Source of the DNA: Microbacterium paludicola
GTDB lineage: Bacteria; Actinomycetota; Actinomycetes; Actinomycetales; Microbacteriaceae
Reading direction: 5' to 3'
NCBI RefSeq assembly: GCF_015235415.1
Contig: NZ_JADGLL010000001.1
Span: forward strand, 162,440-226,439
Length of the DNA stretch: 64,000 bases
A model generated the notes under the pieces. That model did no database searches, was not told the DNA's origin, and saw nothing but the letters and a program-made list of their open reading frames with translations. Shown one piece after another: positions 29,655 to 40,934 of the stretch. Every line of letters begins with the position of its first letter. The stretch's first letter is position 1. The translations under genes and the position numbers were made by a program.

Positions 29655-29909
29655 ATGGCACACAAAAAGGGCGCAAGCTCCACCCGTAACGGTCGCGACT
29701 CCAACGCCCAGCGACTGGGCGTGAAGCGCTTCGGCGGTCAGGTCGTCAGCGCCGGCGAGATCATCGTCCGCCAGCGTGGCACCCACTTCCACCCGGGCGC
29801 CAACGTCGGTCGCGGTGGCGACGACACCCTGTTCGCCCTCGCCGCCGGTGCGGTCGAGTTCGGCAACAAGGGCGGCCGCAAGGTCGTCAACATCGTCGCG
29901 GGCGAGTAA
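29655..29909 (+). CDS. rpmA: 50S ribosomal protein L27
   Basis: 84 aa. It starts [20 protein letters not shown] without a cleavable N-terminal extension, then [18 protein letters not shown]. The N-terminus reaches the peptidyl-transferase centre. SD GGAGG at 29641-29645. Part of rplU-rpmA; a strong terminator follows. Confidence 0.98.
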   Translation: MAHKKGASSTRNGRDSNAQRLGVKRFGGQVVSAGEIIVRQRGTHFHPGANVGRGGDDTLFALAAGAVEFGNKGGRKVVNIVAGE

Positions 29910-32325
<2,416 letters not shown>

Positions 32326-32329
<4 letters not shown>

Positions 32330-32397
32330 CAGTGATCCGGACGGGCCCGTGGCCCGGTCCCGGACGCGCCGCTCGCACCCCGAGGAGACAGCGCTGA
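32326..32397 (+). CDS. Candidate proline-rich leader peptide upstream of proA
   Basis: A 23-codon ORF with Pro at codons 8, 10, 12 and 19 (17 percent) and five-six Arg; it opens MTVIRTGPWPGPG. Its ATG overlaps the proB TGA (ATGA) and its own TGA overlaps the proA ATG (TGATG). The first three Pro codons lie in a nested hairpin: TCCGG (32336-32340) with CCGGA (32360-32364), and CGGGCC (32342-32347) with GGCCCG (32351-32356). TACACT ends 6 nt before the ATG. The layout suggests translation-dependent control of proA by prolyl-tRNA level. It could instead be chance in a GC-rich, Pro/Arg-prone gap. Confidence 0.5.
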
Positions 32398-33674
32398 TGA
32401 GCATCGTCGAGACCGCCGAGGTCGCCGTCGACACGCCGCAGGATCGCCTGCGCCTCGCCAAGGACGCCGCGCGCGTCACGGCGCGGCTCACGAGCGGCGA
32501 GAAGGCCGATGCGCTGCACGCGATCGCCGATGCCCTGCTCGCTCACGGCGATGAGATCATCGCGGCCAACGCCGACGACCTCGCCAGGGGCGAGCGCGAC
32601 GGCATCGGCGCGGGGCTGCTCGACCGCCTGCGCCTCGACACCCCTCGCGTGGCCGCGCTGGCCGAGGCGGTGCGGCAGATCGCCGCACTCCCGGACCCCG
32701 TGGGCGAGATCGTCCGCGGGCACCGCATGCCCAACGGCGTGAACCTCGAGCAGGTGCGCGTGCCGTTCGGCGTGGTCGGCGCCATCTACGAGGCCCGGCC
32801 AAATGTGACGGTCGACATCGCCGCGCTCGCGCTGCGGTCGGGAAACGCCGTGGTGCTGCGCGGCGGCAGTGCGGCCCTCTCGTCGAACACGGTGCTGGTC
32901 GGTGTGATGCGGGACGCGCTCGAGGCGCAGGGGATCGTGCCCGACGCGATCCAGTCGGTCGACGCCTTCGGACGCGACGGCGCGAAGGCCCTCATGCACG
33001 GCCGCGGCTTCGTCGACGTGCTCGTCCCGCGCGGCAGTGCGAGCCTGATCGAGACCGTGGTGACCGAGTCGACCGTCCCCGTCATCGAGACCGGCGCTGG
33101 AAACGTCCACATCGTCCTGGACGACAGCGCGCCCGAGGAATGGGCGCGGGACATCGTCGTGAACGCCAAGGTGCAGCGGCCCAGCGTCTGCAACGCCGCC
33201 GAGACCGTCCTCGTGCTGCGTGGCGCGGCGGAGCGCCTCGTGGCGCCCGTGGCGTCGGCCCTGCAGGCACAGGGCGTCACGATCCACGGCGACGAGACCG
33301 TCCGCACGCTCGTCGAGGGCGTCGAGCCCGCGACCGAAGACGACTGGGCCACGGAGTACCTGACCCTCGACATCGCCATGCGCGTCGTCGACTCGCTGGA
33401 CGACGCGCTCGAGCACATCCGTCGGTACTCGACAGGGCACACCGAGTCGATCGTGACGACGGATGTCCGCAACGCCGAGCGCTTCCTCGCCGAGGTCGAC
33501 TCCGCCGTCGTGCTGGCGAACGCGTCGACGCGATTCACCGACGGCTCGGAGTTCGGGTTCGGCGCCGAGGTCGGCATCTCGACCCAGAAGCTTCACGCCC
33601 GCGGTCCGATGGGCCTTCCGGAGCTGACCAGCACGAAGTGGCTCGGTCGTGGCTCCGGTCAGGTCCGCGTCTGA
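32397..33674 (+). CDS. proA: Gamma-glutamyl phosphate reductase
   Basis: NADPH-dependent second step of proline synthesis, 425 aa, aldehyde-dehydrogenase fold. The catalytic Cys is in VQRPSVCNAAETVL; VPFGVVGAIYEARPNVTVD and GTSALSSN-like RGGSAALSSN bind cofactor/substrate; FGFGAEVGISTQKLHARGPMG is the C-terminal signature. ATG 32397 has SD GAGGAG 9 nt upstream and overlaps the stop of the 23-codon leader ORF. It is downstream of proB, as usual. Confidence 0.97.
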   Translation: MSIVETAEVAVDTPQDRLRLAKDAARVTARLTSGEKADALHAIADALLAHGDEIIAANADDLARGERDGIGAGLLDRLRLDTPRVAALAEAVRQIAALPDPVGEIVRGHRMPNGVNLEQVRVPFGVVGAIYEARPNVTVDIAALALRSGNAVVLRGGSAALSSNTVLVGVMRDALEAQGIVPDAIQSVDAFGRDGAKALMHGRGFVDVLVPRGSASLIETVVTESTVPVIETGAGNVHIVLDDSAPEEWARDIVVNAKVQRPSVCNAAETVLVLRGAAERLVAPVASALQAQGVTIHGDETVRTLVEGVEPATEDDWATEYLTLDIAMRVVDSLDDALEHIRRYSTGHTESIVTTDVRNAERFLAEVDSAVVLANASTRFTDGSEFGFGAEVGISTQKLHARGPMGLPELTSTKWLGRGSGQVRV

Positions 33675-33733
33675 GAGATAAGCTGGGACGGCACGTTCTC
33701 ATCACCCGTGCCAGAACCTTGAACGGAGCACGA

Positions 33734-33955
33734 ATGCACCTCGCCGCAGCGCTTGTCGCCGCCGCCGCCGAGACGGAACACCACGGCAACCCGATGCTGG
33801 CGACCTTGCCGGCCTTTGTGATCGCGGCTGTCGTCTTCACGCTGCTCGCGATCGTCACGGCGTCGTACCGCAACGTCGCCAACCGTCACGCCGACCCGGC
33901 AGAGGTGCACGCATCCGCCGGCCACTCCGAGCACGAGACGGGCCACGGCCACTAG
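33734..33955 (+). CDS. Small single-pass membrane protein between proA and nadD
   Basis: 73 aa with one hydrophobic helix ([19 protein letters not shown]) and a His-rich acidic tail ([10 protein letters not shown]). The N-terminus may be extracellular or a weak signal anchor. SD GGAG at 33723-33727; TAAGCT near 33680 is a possible -10. The His cluster could bind metal, but nothing shows this. Unknown function; the position next to nadD looks conserved in relatives. Confidence 0.75.
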   Translation: MHLAAALVAAAAETEHHGNPMLATLPAFVIAAVVFTLLAIVTASYRNVANRHADPAEVHASAGHSEHETGHGH

Positions 33956-33965
33956 GTCGTCCCAG

Positions 33966-34568
33966 GTGACGGTGCAGCCGAGGCCTCCGCGTATCGGGGT
34001 GATGGGTGGGACGTTCGATCCCATCCATCATGGTCACCTCGTGGCCGCGAGCGAGGTGGCGCAGTCGTTCGACCTGGACGAGGTCGTCTTCGTACCGACC
34101 GGCAAGCCGTGGCAGAAGCAGGACGTCTCGCCCGCCGAGCAGCGGTACGAGATGACGGTCATCGCCACCGCCTCGAACCCTCGCTTCACCGTGAGCCGGG
34201 TCGACGTCAATCGCGAGGGGCTCACTTACACGGTCGACACGCTCCGCGACCTGAAGGCGCAGCGGCCGGACGCCGAGCTGTTCTTCATCAGCGGCGCCGA
34301 CGCCGTGGCGCAGATTCTCAGCTGGAGAGACCACGATGAACTGTGGGATCTCGCGCACTTCGTGGCCGTGTCCCGGCCGGGCCACGTGCTCGACCTCGCG
34401 GGACTGCCGACCACGGAAGTGAGCCAGCTCGAGATCCCCGCGCTGGCGATCTCATCGACGGACTGCCGTGACCGCGTGAGTCGCGGCTTCCCGGTCTGGT
34501 ACCTCGTGCCTGACGGGGTCGTGCAGTACATCGCGAAGCATCATCTGTATCGGAGCGAGTCGAAATGA
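33966..34568 (+). CDS. nadD: Nicotinate-nucleotide adenylyltransferase
   Basis: Forms nicotinate adenine dinucleotide in NAD synthesis; 200 aa. The nucleotidyl-transferase HIGH motif is [13 protein letters not shown], the second motif [10 protein letters not shown] corresponds to the SxTxxR element, and [10 protein letters not shown] is the substrate loop. The start is GTG 33966, with an AGG just before it. Its stop overlaps the following membrane protein (ATGA), which in turn overlaps rsfS: a tight nadD-hypothetical-rsfS operon. Confidence 0.96.
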   Translation: MTVQPRPPRIGVMGGTFDPIHHGHLVAASEVAQSFDLDEVVFVPTGKPWQKQDVSPAEQRYEMTVIATASNPRFTVSRVDVNREGLTYTVDTLRDLKAQRPDAELFFISGADAVAQILSWRDHDELWDLAHFVAVSRPGHVLDLAGLPTTEVSQLEIPALAISSTDCRDRVSRGFPVWYLVPDGVVQYIAKHHLYRSESK

Positions 34569-35788
34569 GCACACCGCACGAGCCGTCGCAGCCGCTGACG
34601 CGCCGGCAGCTGCGCGAGCTGAAACTGACCGGCCAGACGCCTGTGATCACGCCCGAGATCCAGGCCGCAAGCAACGCCCGGGGAGTCGAGGAGGCTCCCG
34701 CCGAAGCAGCGCCCGAGGTCGTCGAAGCGGAGACGCCCGAGCCCGCGGCACCCGTTGAGGATGTCGCGGAGCCCGTCGCGCCCGAGGCCGCTCCCGCGGA
34801 GGAGCCCGCTCCCGCCGAAGAGGCAGCGGCGCTGGAGGCGGCCGCCGAGGAGTCCTCGGCCCCCGCGTGGCCCATCGGCGGCGGTCGACCCCTCACGCGC
34901 CGCGAGGTGCGCGAGCAGGAGCGGCTGCGCACAAACCAGATGGCAGTGATCCCTCCCGCCGACGAGGATGCACCGCTCGCCTTCGAGCCGCATGTCGCCG
35001 CCATCGAGACGAAGATCGTCGGCGAGAACGAGACGTCCGTTGTCTACGAGGTCGTCGAGGTGCCGTTCGAGCAGCCCGCGGCCGAGCAGGACGACGACGC
35101 CCAGCCCTCCGAGCAGACGGAGCCCGCAGGCGCCGAGGTGCCGGTGGCCGAGCTGGTGTACGAGGACGCCGCCCCCGAGCAGGAGACGGAGCAGCCCCGG
35201 CCCGAGGACGAGTTCGCGGACGCGGCCGTGCAGACGGTGTTCGTCGCCGAGGACGCACCGGCCGACGGTGTCGAGGAGGAGCGCCCCACTGTCGCGCCGG
35301 CGTTCGGCTCCACCGTGCTACGGGCACCGGCTCCCGCCACGCCCACCGCGGCGAGCTTCGAGGAGATCCTGACCCAGTCGTCCGACTCGAGCGGCACGGC
35401 CACGGCGGGCAGCACGCTGATCCTCGCAACAGACCCCGGGGCGATCCCGCTGTCCGCGCCGATCGACGCGACGGGGGAGATCCTCGTCACCAGCACTCAC
35501 GCGCTTCCCGACGGGTTCGGGTCGCGCGGGCACGCCGCCGGCACCACCGACGGCAAGGAAGTGGATGTCGTGCTGATCGACGGTGAGCTGCCGCTCGCGT
35601 CGTCGCCGACCCCGATCTCCGCGAGCGACGCGGTGAGCACTTCGAAGAGCCCAGCGGAGGTGATCCGCCCGCCGGCACCGGAGAAGTCGCACCGCCTGAC
35701 CCTGATCCTCGGCATCGCGGCGGGTGTGCTGGGCATCGCTCTCATCGGCGTGGTGGTCGCCGCATTCACAACAGGAGTTCTTGGCTGA
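34565..35788 (+). CDS. Acidic C-terminally anchored membrane protein
   Basis: 407 aa, mostly low-complexity Glu/Ala/Pro, with one C-terminal transmembrane helix ([20 protein letters not shown]) that leaves the bulk in the cytoplasm or outside. Two short basic repeats stand out: [19 protein letters not shown] at residue 11 and [20 protein letters not shown] at about 111, both of the form PLTRRxxRExxxLxTxQ. Between nadD and rsfS, overlapping both (ATGA and TGATG), so co-expressed with ribosome/NAD genes. No known domain. The basic motif in an acidic chain suggests a binding peptide; that is speculation. Confidence 0.75.
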   Translation: MSTPHEPSQPLTRRQLRELKLTGQTPVITPEIQAASNARGVEEAPAEAAPEVVEAETPEPAAPVEDVAEPVAPEAAPAEEPAPAEEAAALEAAAEESSAPAWPIGGGRPLTRREVREQERLRTNQMAVIPPADEDAPLAFEPHVAAIETKIVGENETSVVYEVVEVPFEQPAAEQDDDAQPSEQTEPAGAEVPVAELVYEDAAPEQETEQPRPEDEFADAAVQTVFVAEDAPADGVEEERPTVAPAFGSTVLRAPAPATPTAASFEEILTQSSDSSGTATAGSTLILATDPGAIPLSAPIDATGEILVTSTHALPDGFGSRGHAAGTTDGKEVDVVLIDGELPLASSPTPISASDAVSTSKSPAEVIRPPAPEKSHRLTLILGIAAGVLGIALIGVVVAAFTTGVLG

Positions 35789-36174
35789 TGGCCTCTGCCG
35801 ATTCATTGCGCATGCTCGAGATCGCCGCCGCGGCGGCCGATTCGAAGGGCGGCGAGGACCTCGTCGCCCTCGACGTCTCCGAGCCGCTGCCACTCGTCGA
35901 CGTCTTCCTCCTCGTGACGGGACGCAGCGAGCGCAACGTCGCGGCGATCGCCGACGAGATCGAAGACAAGCTCAACGAGGCGGGCTACAAGCGGCTGCGC
36001 CGCGAGGGCCGCGCGGAGTCGCGCTGGGTCCTGCTCGACTTCGGCGATCTCGTGGTGCACGCCTTCCATCAGGAGGAGCGGGCGTTCTACGCGCTCGAGC
36101 GCCTGTGGAAGGACTGCCCGGTGCTGCCCGTCACGGTCGCGGCCCCCGAAGCCTCGACGCGCCCGGCCGAGTGA
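35788..36174 (+). CDS. rsfS: Ribosomal silencing factor RsfS
   Basis: Binds L14 and blocks subunit joining in poor nutrient conditions; 128 aa. Family features: DLVALDVSEPLPLVDVFLLV, then RNVAAIADEIEDKL and WVLLDFGDLVVHAFHQEERA, ending YALERLWKD. The start overlaps the previous stop by one base. Usual nadD-rsfS neighbourhood. Confidence 0.96.
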   Translation: MASADSLRMLEIAAAAADSKGGEDLVALDVSEPLPLVDVFLLVTGRSERNVAAIADEIEDKLNEAGYKRLRREGRAESRWVLLDFGDLVVHAFHQEERAFYALERLWKDCPVLPVTVAAPEASTRPAE

Positions 36175-36217
36175 CCGGATTTCACCTCCGCGTACTCCTG
36201 TTGTAAGCTTATGGAGT

Positions 36218-36240
36218 TGTCCGGGGCTTCTACCCGGACA
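36218..36240. terminator. Perfect hairpin between rsfS and tRNA-Ala
   Basis: TGTCCGGG, 7-nt loop, CCCGGACA (36218-36240), six bases before the mature 5' end of the tRNA. It may end rsfS transcription or form the 5' leader structure of the pre-tRNA. Confidence 0.5.
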
Positions 36241-36246
36241 GCACCT

Positions 36247-36322
36247 GGGTCTGTGGCGCAGCTGGTAGCGCACCTGCATGGCATGCAGGGGGTCAGGGGT
36301 TCGAGTCCCCTCAGATCCACCA
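36247..36322 (+). tRNA. tRNA-Ala (anticodon GGC)
   Basis: 76 nt including the encoded CCA. Acceptor GGGTCTG pairs CAGATCC; D arm GCGCAGCTGGTAGCGC; the anticodon stem CCTGC/GCAGG holds loop ATGGCAT with anticodon GGC reading GCC; T arm AGGGG-TTCGAGT-CCCCT. The base before CCA is A. Followed by a T-rich terminator. Confidence 0.97.
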
Positions 36323-36334
36323 ACGACACGAAGA

Positions 36335-36359
36335 AACCCCCGGTCTCCCCGGGGGTTTT
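36335..36359 (+). terminator. Terminator after tRNA-Ala
   Basis: AACCCCCGG (36335-36343), loop TCTCC, CCGGGGGTT (36349-36357), running into TTTTC. Confidence 0.88.
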
Positions 36360-36388
36360 CTCGTTCCCGGCGTGTGCGACACAACGAC

Positions 36389-36667
36389 CTAGAAGTCGAA
36401 GATGCCGCCGTACGGGTGGGCCTCGTCGCCGTCGTCGCGCGGGTCGTACTGCACGGTCTCGACCGAGAAGACGACCTGTGCAGCGGGAGTGATCAGCACG
36501 CTGACGGAGCGATTGCCGACGACGGTGAAGTCGATGAATCTTCCGCCGGCCTGTACGGCCTCCTCGACCCGCTCCTTGAGCGCGGTGAGCTGCTGTCCCT
36601 GGGCGAGAAGGTGTGCTGTGCCATTGATGGACACCTCGACGCGCTGCATCAGCTGGATGTCGGTCAT
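36389..36667 (-). CDS. Conserved-type hypothetical protein
   Basis: 92 aa: N-terminal MTDIQLMQRVEVSINGTAHL, then an amphipathic helix (LTALKERVEEAVQAGGRFID) and FTVVGNRSVSVLITPAAQV, a small alpha/beta protein. The acidic tail ends GGIFDF. ATG 36667 is preferred to ATG 36679 because TATGGT, a -10-like hexamer, ends 7 nt before 36667 and covers the earlier ATG. Function unknown. Confidence 0.7.
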   Translation of the reverse strand: MTDIQLMQRVEVSINGTAHLLAQGQQLTALKERVEEAVQAGGRFIDFTVVGNRSVSVLITPAAQVVFSVETVQYDPRDDGDEAHPYGGIFDF

Positions 36668-36730
36668 GACTGCAACCATAAGACGAGCGACGCAATGGCG
36701 AACGGGGCTTGCATTCCGCCCGCGAAGGGG

Positions 36731-37096
36731 TCACACGGCGCGGAGCACCTTCTCCATCGCCTTGCCCCGGGCAAGCTCGTCCACGAGCTTGTCGAGGTAG
36801 CGGATCCTCTGCATCAGCGGGTCGTCGATCTCCTCGACCCGCATTCCGCAGATGACGCCGGTGATCTGCGACGCCAGCGGATTGATCTCGGCCCGCGTGA
36901 AGAAGTCGCGGAACGTGGTTCCCGCCTCGAGGTGGGCCTCGAGTTCGCCCTGATCGAAGCCGGTGAGCCATTCGATGACCTCGTCGAGCTCGGCCTTCGT
37001 GCGCCCCTTCCGCTCCACCTTCTGGACGTACAGCGGGTAGACGGCGGAGACGGCCGTCTTGAACAGACGCTCCTGGTTCTGCTCTCGCGAGGCCAT
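36731..37096 (-). CDS. DUF2200 family protein
   Basis: 121 aa matching DUF2200: VYPLYVQKVERKGRTKAELD, VIEWLTGFDQGEL, FFTRAEINPLASQITGVICG and MRVEEIDDPLMQRIRYLDKL. Members are small soluble proteins, often encoded near growth or antibiotic-response genes, with no proven function. It is divergent from the epimerase-fusion gene; 37097-37192 must hold both promoters, but I see no clear -10. Confidence 0.88.
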   Translation of the reverse strand: MASREQNQERLFKTAVSAVYPLYVQKVERKGRTKAELDEVIEWLTGFDQGELEAHLEAGTTFRDFFTRAEINPLASQITGVICGMRVEEIDDPLMQRIRYLDKLVDELARGKAMEKVLRAV

Positions 37097-37192
37097 GCCG
37101 CGAGTTTGCGCCGCCGTACGGCCAGATCGACGTCACCGCAACCCCATGGTCAGGGGCCGCAGCGCGGGCGAGGATCCTCCAAGGAGGAAGCC

Positions 37193-38836
37193 ATGCCGGA
37201 AGCATCGAACACCCCCCTGAAAGTCGCCATCGTCGGAGCCAGCGGCCACGTCGGCACCGCGTTGCTGCGCGCGCTTCGCGACGAGCCGGGCGTCGGAGAG
37301 ATCATCGGGATCGCCCGACGCTCGCCCGACGTCGCTGCTGCGCCGTATGACGCGGCGCGCTGGGACCTCATCGACATCGCGACGCCGTTGCTCGGGGACG
37401 AGAGCGAGGAGTTGATCATCGCGCGCCTGGCGGCCGCGTTCACGGGCGTCGACACGGTCGTCCACCTCGCGTGGCTGATCCAGCCGAACCGAGACCGCGA
37501 GCTGCTGCGGCGCGCGAACGTCGACGGCACGCGGCGCGTCGTGGAGGCCTGTGTGCGCGCCGGGGTCGCCCACCTGGTCTGCGCGTCGTCGGTGGGCGCC
37601 TACACGGGCGTGCGGGATGACGACCTGCGCGACGAGTCGTGGCCGACGCAGGGCATCCCGAGTGCGCACTACGCCTCGGACAAGGCGGCGCAGGAGCGTG
37701 TGCTCGACGAAGGGGAGCGGCGCGGGCTCGCCGATGCGCGGCTGCGCCCGGCGCTCGTGTTCGACGCGGATGCCGGAGCCGAGGTCGTGCGGCTCTTCGT
37801 GGGGGCGCTCGTTCCGCCGGCGCTGCTGCGGCCGGGAGCGCTTCCGCTCCTCACCTTGCCCGCGGGAATCCGGATGCAGGTCGTGCACGGCGCGGACCTC
37901 GCCGACGCCTACCGTCGGGTCATCGTGCAGCGGGCGATCGGTGCGTACAACATCGCCACCGATCCCGTGCTGCGCGCTCGCGACCTCGCGGATGTGCTCA
38001 GTCACGGCAGGCACATCGAGGTGCCGGCGCGGATGCTGCGCCCCATGCTGCACGCGGCGTGGCGGGCACACGCCGTCGCGGCGGACCCCGGCTGGCTCGA
38101 CATGGCGATGACGGCCCCGCTCATGGACACGTCGCGGGCCCAGCGCGAGCTCGGCTGGAGCCCGCGCCGCGGCGCGAGAGAGGCCCTCAGCGAGCTGCTC
38201 ACCGCGATGGCGGACGGCCGCGGCACCGCGAGCCCGCCGATGCGGCCCCGCAAGGAGTGGCCGCAGGATCAGCAGCCGCCCGCGGCCAGCACGCCGGACG
38301 GGATGGTGCAGCCGCCGGCCGCGTCGGCGCACCGCGTGCCCGCAGACCTCGAGCGCGACATCCTCGGTCTCTACCTGTCCGATCACCTGACGGGTGCCAC
38401 GGCGGGTGTTGCGCGACTCGAGCGGATGGCGAAGGCATACGCCGACACCGACATGGGGGCCGACCTCGCCCGCATCGCGCGCGAGACCCGCGACGAGCGC
38501 AGGTTCCTCCGTGATCTGCTCGCCACGCTCGAGTTCCGACGCCGCCCCTACCGTCAGGCGGCGGCCTGGGCCGCGGAGCGGGCCGGCCGGCTGAAGACGA
38601 ACGGCCGCCCGCTCGGCTCGCCGATGACCCCCGTGCTGGAGATCGAGCTGATGCGCAGCGCCATCATGGGAAAGCTCGGAGGGTGGGAGACCCTCGCCGA
38701 GCTGGCTCCGGAACTCGGATTGCCGCGCGAGCAGTTCCAGCGGCTCGCGGCCCGGGCCCGCGAGCAGGCCGACACGCTGACCCGCCTGCACGCGCACATC
38801 GTGCCGGAGGCGTTCCGCGCGGGGCGCGTCGACTGA
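37193..38836 (+). CDS. NAD-dependent epimerase/dehydratase fused to a helical C-terminal domain
   Basis: 547 aa with two modules. Residues 1-345 are an extended SDR: glycine loop VAIVGASGHVGTALL, VVHLAWLIQP, then HLVCASSVGAY and the YASDK catalytic pair (Tyr/Lys). Residues about 383-545 are helical: LERDILGLYLSDHLTGATAGV, FLRDLLATLEFRRRPYRQAA and GRPLGSPMTPVLEIELM. They match a stand-alone ferritin-like hypothetical family of Actinobacteria (recalled, not searched). A Pro/Gln-rich linker joins them. SD AAGGAGG 5 nt before ATG 37193. It converges with the PNPOx-like gene. Substrate unknown. Confidence 0.82.
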   Translation: MPEASNTPLKVAIVGASGHVGTALLRALRDEPGVGEIIGIARRSPDVAAAPYDAARWDLIDIATPLLGDESEELIIARLAAAFTGVDTVVHLAWLIQPNRDRELLRRANVDGTRRVVEACVRAGVAHLVCASSVGAYTGVRDDDLRDESWPTQGIPSAHYASDKAAQERVLDEGERRGLADARLRPALVFDADAGAEVVRLFVGALVPPALLRPGALPLLTLPAGIRMQVVHGADLADAYRRVIVQRAIGAYNIATDPVLRARDLADVLSHGRHIEVPARMLRPMLHAAWRAHAVAADPGWLDMAMTAPLMDTSRAQRELGWSPRRGAREALSELLTAMADGRGTASPPMRPRKEWPQDQQPPAASTPDGMVQPPAASAHRVPADLERDILGLYLSDHLTGATAGVARLERMAKAYADTDMGADLARIARETRDERRFLRDLLATLEFRRRPYRQAAAWAAERAGRLKTNGRPLGSPMTPVLEIELMRSAIMGKLGGWETLAELAPELGLPREQFQRLAARAREQADTLTRLHAHIVPEAFRAGRVD

Positions 38837-38843
38837 CGCGACC

Positions 38844-39359
38844 TCAGCGCTGCCAGGGCGGCGGGAAGTGCGGGATGGGTTTCGGTTTTCCAGGAGCGTC
38901 GGTGGGCGGAGCCCCTCGCCCCGGAGGCGTAGGCTCGCCGGGCGTCGAGCGCTTCGCGAAGCGGCGCCCGGTCACGCTGTCGGGCGTGATGCGGAGCACA
39001 TGCGGCTTCCGGGCGGGCTCGTGGCTCACGAGCCGGGCCGCGCCCGATGCGAGGATCTCGGAGTCGACCTCGGTGCGGGCTGCCACGCCGCGCACGACGA
39101 CGCTCCAGTGGAATCCGTCCTCCTCGCCGTCCACCTCGATCGCGACCGCCGGATTCGCGATCATGCTGCGAAGCTTCGGACCGGCCCCCGAGCGCAGATA
39201 GATCCGCCCCTGGTGGGCGATGAAGTTCACGGGGTAGACGTCCGGGCCTCCGTCACCGTGGGTGACGGCGAGGCGGCCGATGTCGGCGATCTCGAGGAGC
39301 CGCCAGCATTCCCCGGTGGGGAGTTCCTCGACCTCGCGGTCGTCCTGAGCGCTGCTCAT
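38844..39359 (-). CDS. Pyridoxamine 5'-phosphate oxidase-like (flavin-binding) protein
   Basis: 171 aa, split beta-barrel: CWRLLEIADIGRLAVTHGDG, DVYPVNFIAHQGRIYLRSG, then a WSVVVRGVAART strand. These small family members bind FMN, F420 or heme; the true cofactor cannot be told. The C-terminal 40 residues are Pro-rich (RSTPGEPTPPGRGAPPTDAP) and disordered. SD GGCGAGGG lies before the ATG. Divergent from the MFS gene. Confidence 0.88.
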   Translation of the reverse strand: MSSAQDDREVEELPTGECWRLLEIADIGRLAVTHGDGGPDVYPVNFIAHQGRIYLRSGAGPKLRSMIANPAVAIEVDGEEDGFHWSVVVRGVAARTEVDSEILASGAARLVSHEPARKPHVLRITPDSVTGRRFAKRSTPGEPTPPGRGAPPTDAPGKPKPIPHFPPPWQR

Positions 39360-39500
39360 ATCCCTCGCCTTCGTCGTGTGTCGTCCCTCCGTCCAGTCAA
39401 GACGACGTGCTCCGCGGAGGGAAGGGGGTCACGGGCCGGATGTGGTCGGACGGCGTGTCGCGTGAGGGCGCCGTCGGGCCCCGGCGCCCTCGATCCGGGG

Positions 39501-39506
39501 TAGCGT
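39501..39506 (+). promoter_or_regulatory. Leaderless promoter -10 of the MFS gene
   Basis: TAGCGT ends 6 nt before GTG 39513. No SD is present. Confidence 0.55.
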
Positions 39507-39512
39507 GCAGAC

Positions 39513-40907
39513 GTGCCGGATGAGCGGATGACTGCGACCGATCGTCGAGTGCTCACGGTCGCGATCCTCGCGTCTTTTGTGGCCTTCCTCGACTCGAGCA
39601 TCGTGAACGTCGCGCTGCCGGCGATCCGGGCCGATCTGGGCGGGGGCCTCGCGGGTCAGCAGTGGGTGGTCAACGCCTACCTGGTCACTCTCGGGGCGCT
39701 GATCCTGGTGGCGGGCTCGCTGAGCGATCTCTATGGGCGCAAAGTGGTGCTGCGGGTCGGGCTGATCGGCTTCCTCGTGACGTCGGTGGCCATCGCGGCT
39801 GCCCCGGGAATCGAGTTCGCCGTCATCGCCCGGGCCGTGCAGGGGATCGCGGGCGCGCTGCTGGTGCCGAGTTCGCTCGCGCTCATCACGACCCACTTCG
39901 GCGAGGCGATGCGCGGCAGGGCGATCGGGGCGTGGACCGCCGCGACGAGCGCCGCCATGCTCGTCGCTCCGCTGATCGGCGGCCTCTTCATCGACCTCGC
40001 ATCCTGGCGCTGGGCGTTCCTGATCAACGTGCTCCCGATCGGCATCACGCTGTGGCTGCTGGCGGGGCTGGGCACACCGGATGTGCGGAAGCCCGGCGCA
40101 CGCGTCGACCTCCTCGCGTCGACGCTGTGCGCCCTCGGGCTCGGCGGCGTCGTGTTCGCGTTGATCGAGGGTCCGCGTCTCGGCTGGGCGGATCCGATCG
40201 TGATCGCGGCGCTCCTCGTCGGGGCGGCCCTGTTCGCGGGGTTCGTGCTGCGCGAGCGGCGCTCGTCCGAGCCGGTGCTGCCGCTGGCGCTGTTCCGGCT
40301 CCGCAACTTCTGGGCCGGCAACCTGGCGACCACGTTCGTCTACGCGGCGCTCGCCCTGAACGGCTTCGCCGTCGTGGTCTTCCTGCAGGAGACCGCGGGA
40401 TTCAGCGCCACGCTCGCGGGGCTCGCCTCGCTGCCGATCACGGTCATCATGATCCTCGGATCGTCCCGCGTGGGCAGATGGGCGGACCGCCGGGGCCCCC
40501 GGCTGTTCATGGCGACCGGACCCGCCATCATGGCGATCGGATCGATCCTGCTGTTGACGGCGCGGGATCCGCTCGACTACTGGCTGCAGATGCTGCCGGG
40601 GATCATCCTGCTGGGCGTCGGCCTCACGGTGACGGTCAGTCCGCTCACGAGCGCCGTTCTCGGCGCGGTCGACACGGGCCGCGAGGGCATCGCCTCGGCC
40701 GTGAACAACGCCGTCGCCAGGGTGGCGGGCCTTCTCGTGGTCGCGATGATCGCGGTCATCGCCGGGGGAGACCTCGACCTCGACGGATTCCACCGCACGG
40801 CCGTCGCCACCGCGGTGCTGTTCGCCGCGGGAGCTCTCGCCTCCTGGGCGGGCATCCGCAACCCGCGGCGCGAGGCGACCTCGCACGGGTCCCAGCGCAC
40901 TGAGTAG
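39513..40907 (+). CDS. MFS transporter, DHA2-type (14-TM drug:H+ antiporter-like)
   Basis: 464 aa integral membrane protein. TM1 has FVAFLDSSIVNVALPAI, the family's D-x-x-I-V-N-V-A-L-P motif; loop 2-3 has GSLSDLYGRKVVLRVG; further TMs continue to the end. Consistent with a multidrug or metabolite exporter; substrate unknown. GTG 39513 is chosen because TAGCGT ends exactly 6 nt upstream (leaderless); ATG 39528 is the alternative. It precedes the AIM24 gene by 27 bp on the same strand. Confidence 0.88.
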   Translation: MPDERMTATDRRVLTVAILASFVAFLDSSIVNVALPAIRADLGGGLAGQQWVVNAYLVTLGALILVAGSLSDLYGRKVVLRVGLIGFLVTSVAIAAAPGIEFAVIARAVQGIAGALLVPSSLALITTHFGEAMRGRAIGAWTAATSAAMLVAPLIGGLFIDLASWRWAFLINVLPIGITLWLLAGLGTPDVRKPGARVDLLASTLCALGLGGVVFALIEGPRLGWADPIVIAALLVGAALFAGFVLRERRSSEPVLPLALFRLRNFWAGNLATTFVYAALALNGFAVVVFLQETAGFSATLAGLASLPITVIMILGSSRVGRWADRRGPRLFMATGPAIMAIGSILLLTARDPLDYWLQMLPGIILLGVGLTVTVSPLTSAVLGAVDTGREGIASAVNNAVARVAGLLVVAMIAVIAGGDLDLDGFHRTAVATAVLFAAGALASWAGIRNPRREATSHGSQRTE

Positions 40908-40934
40908 TGTTCCCGTGAGAGGGAGGGACCGCAC

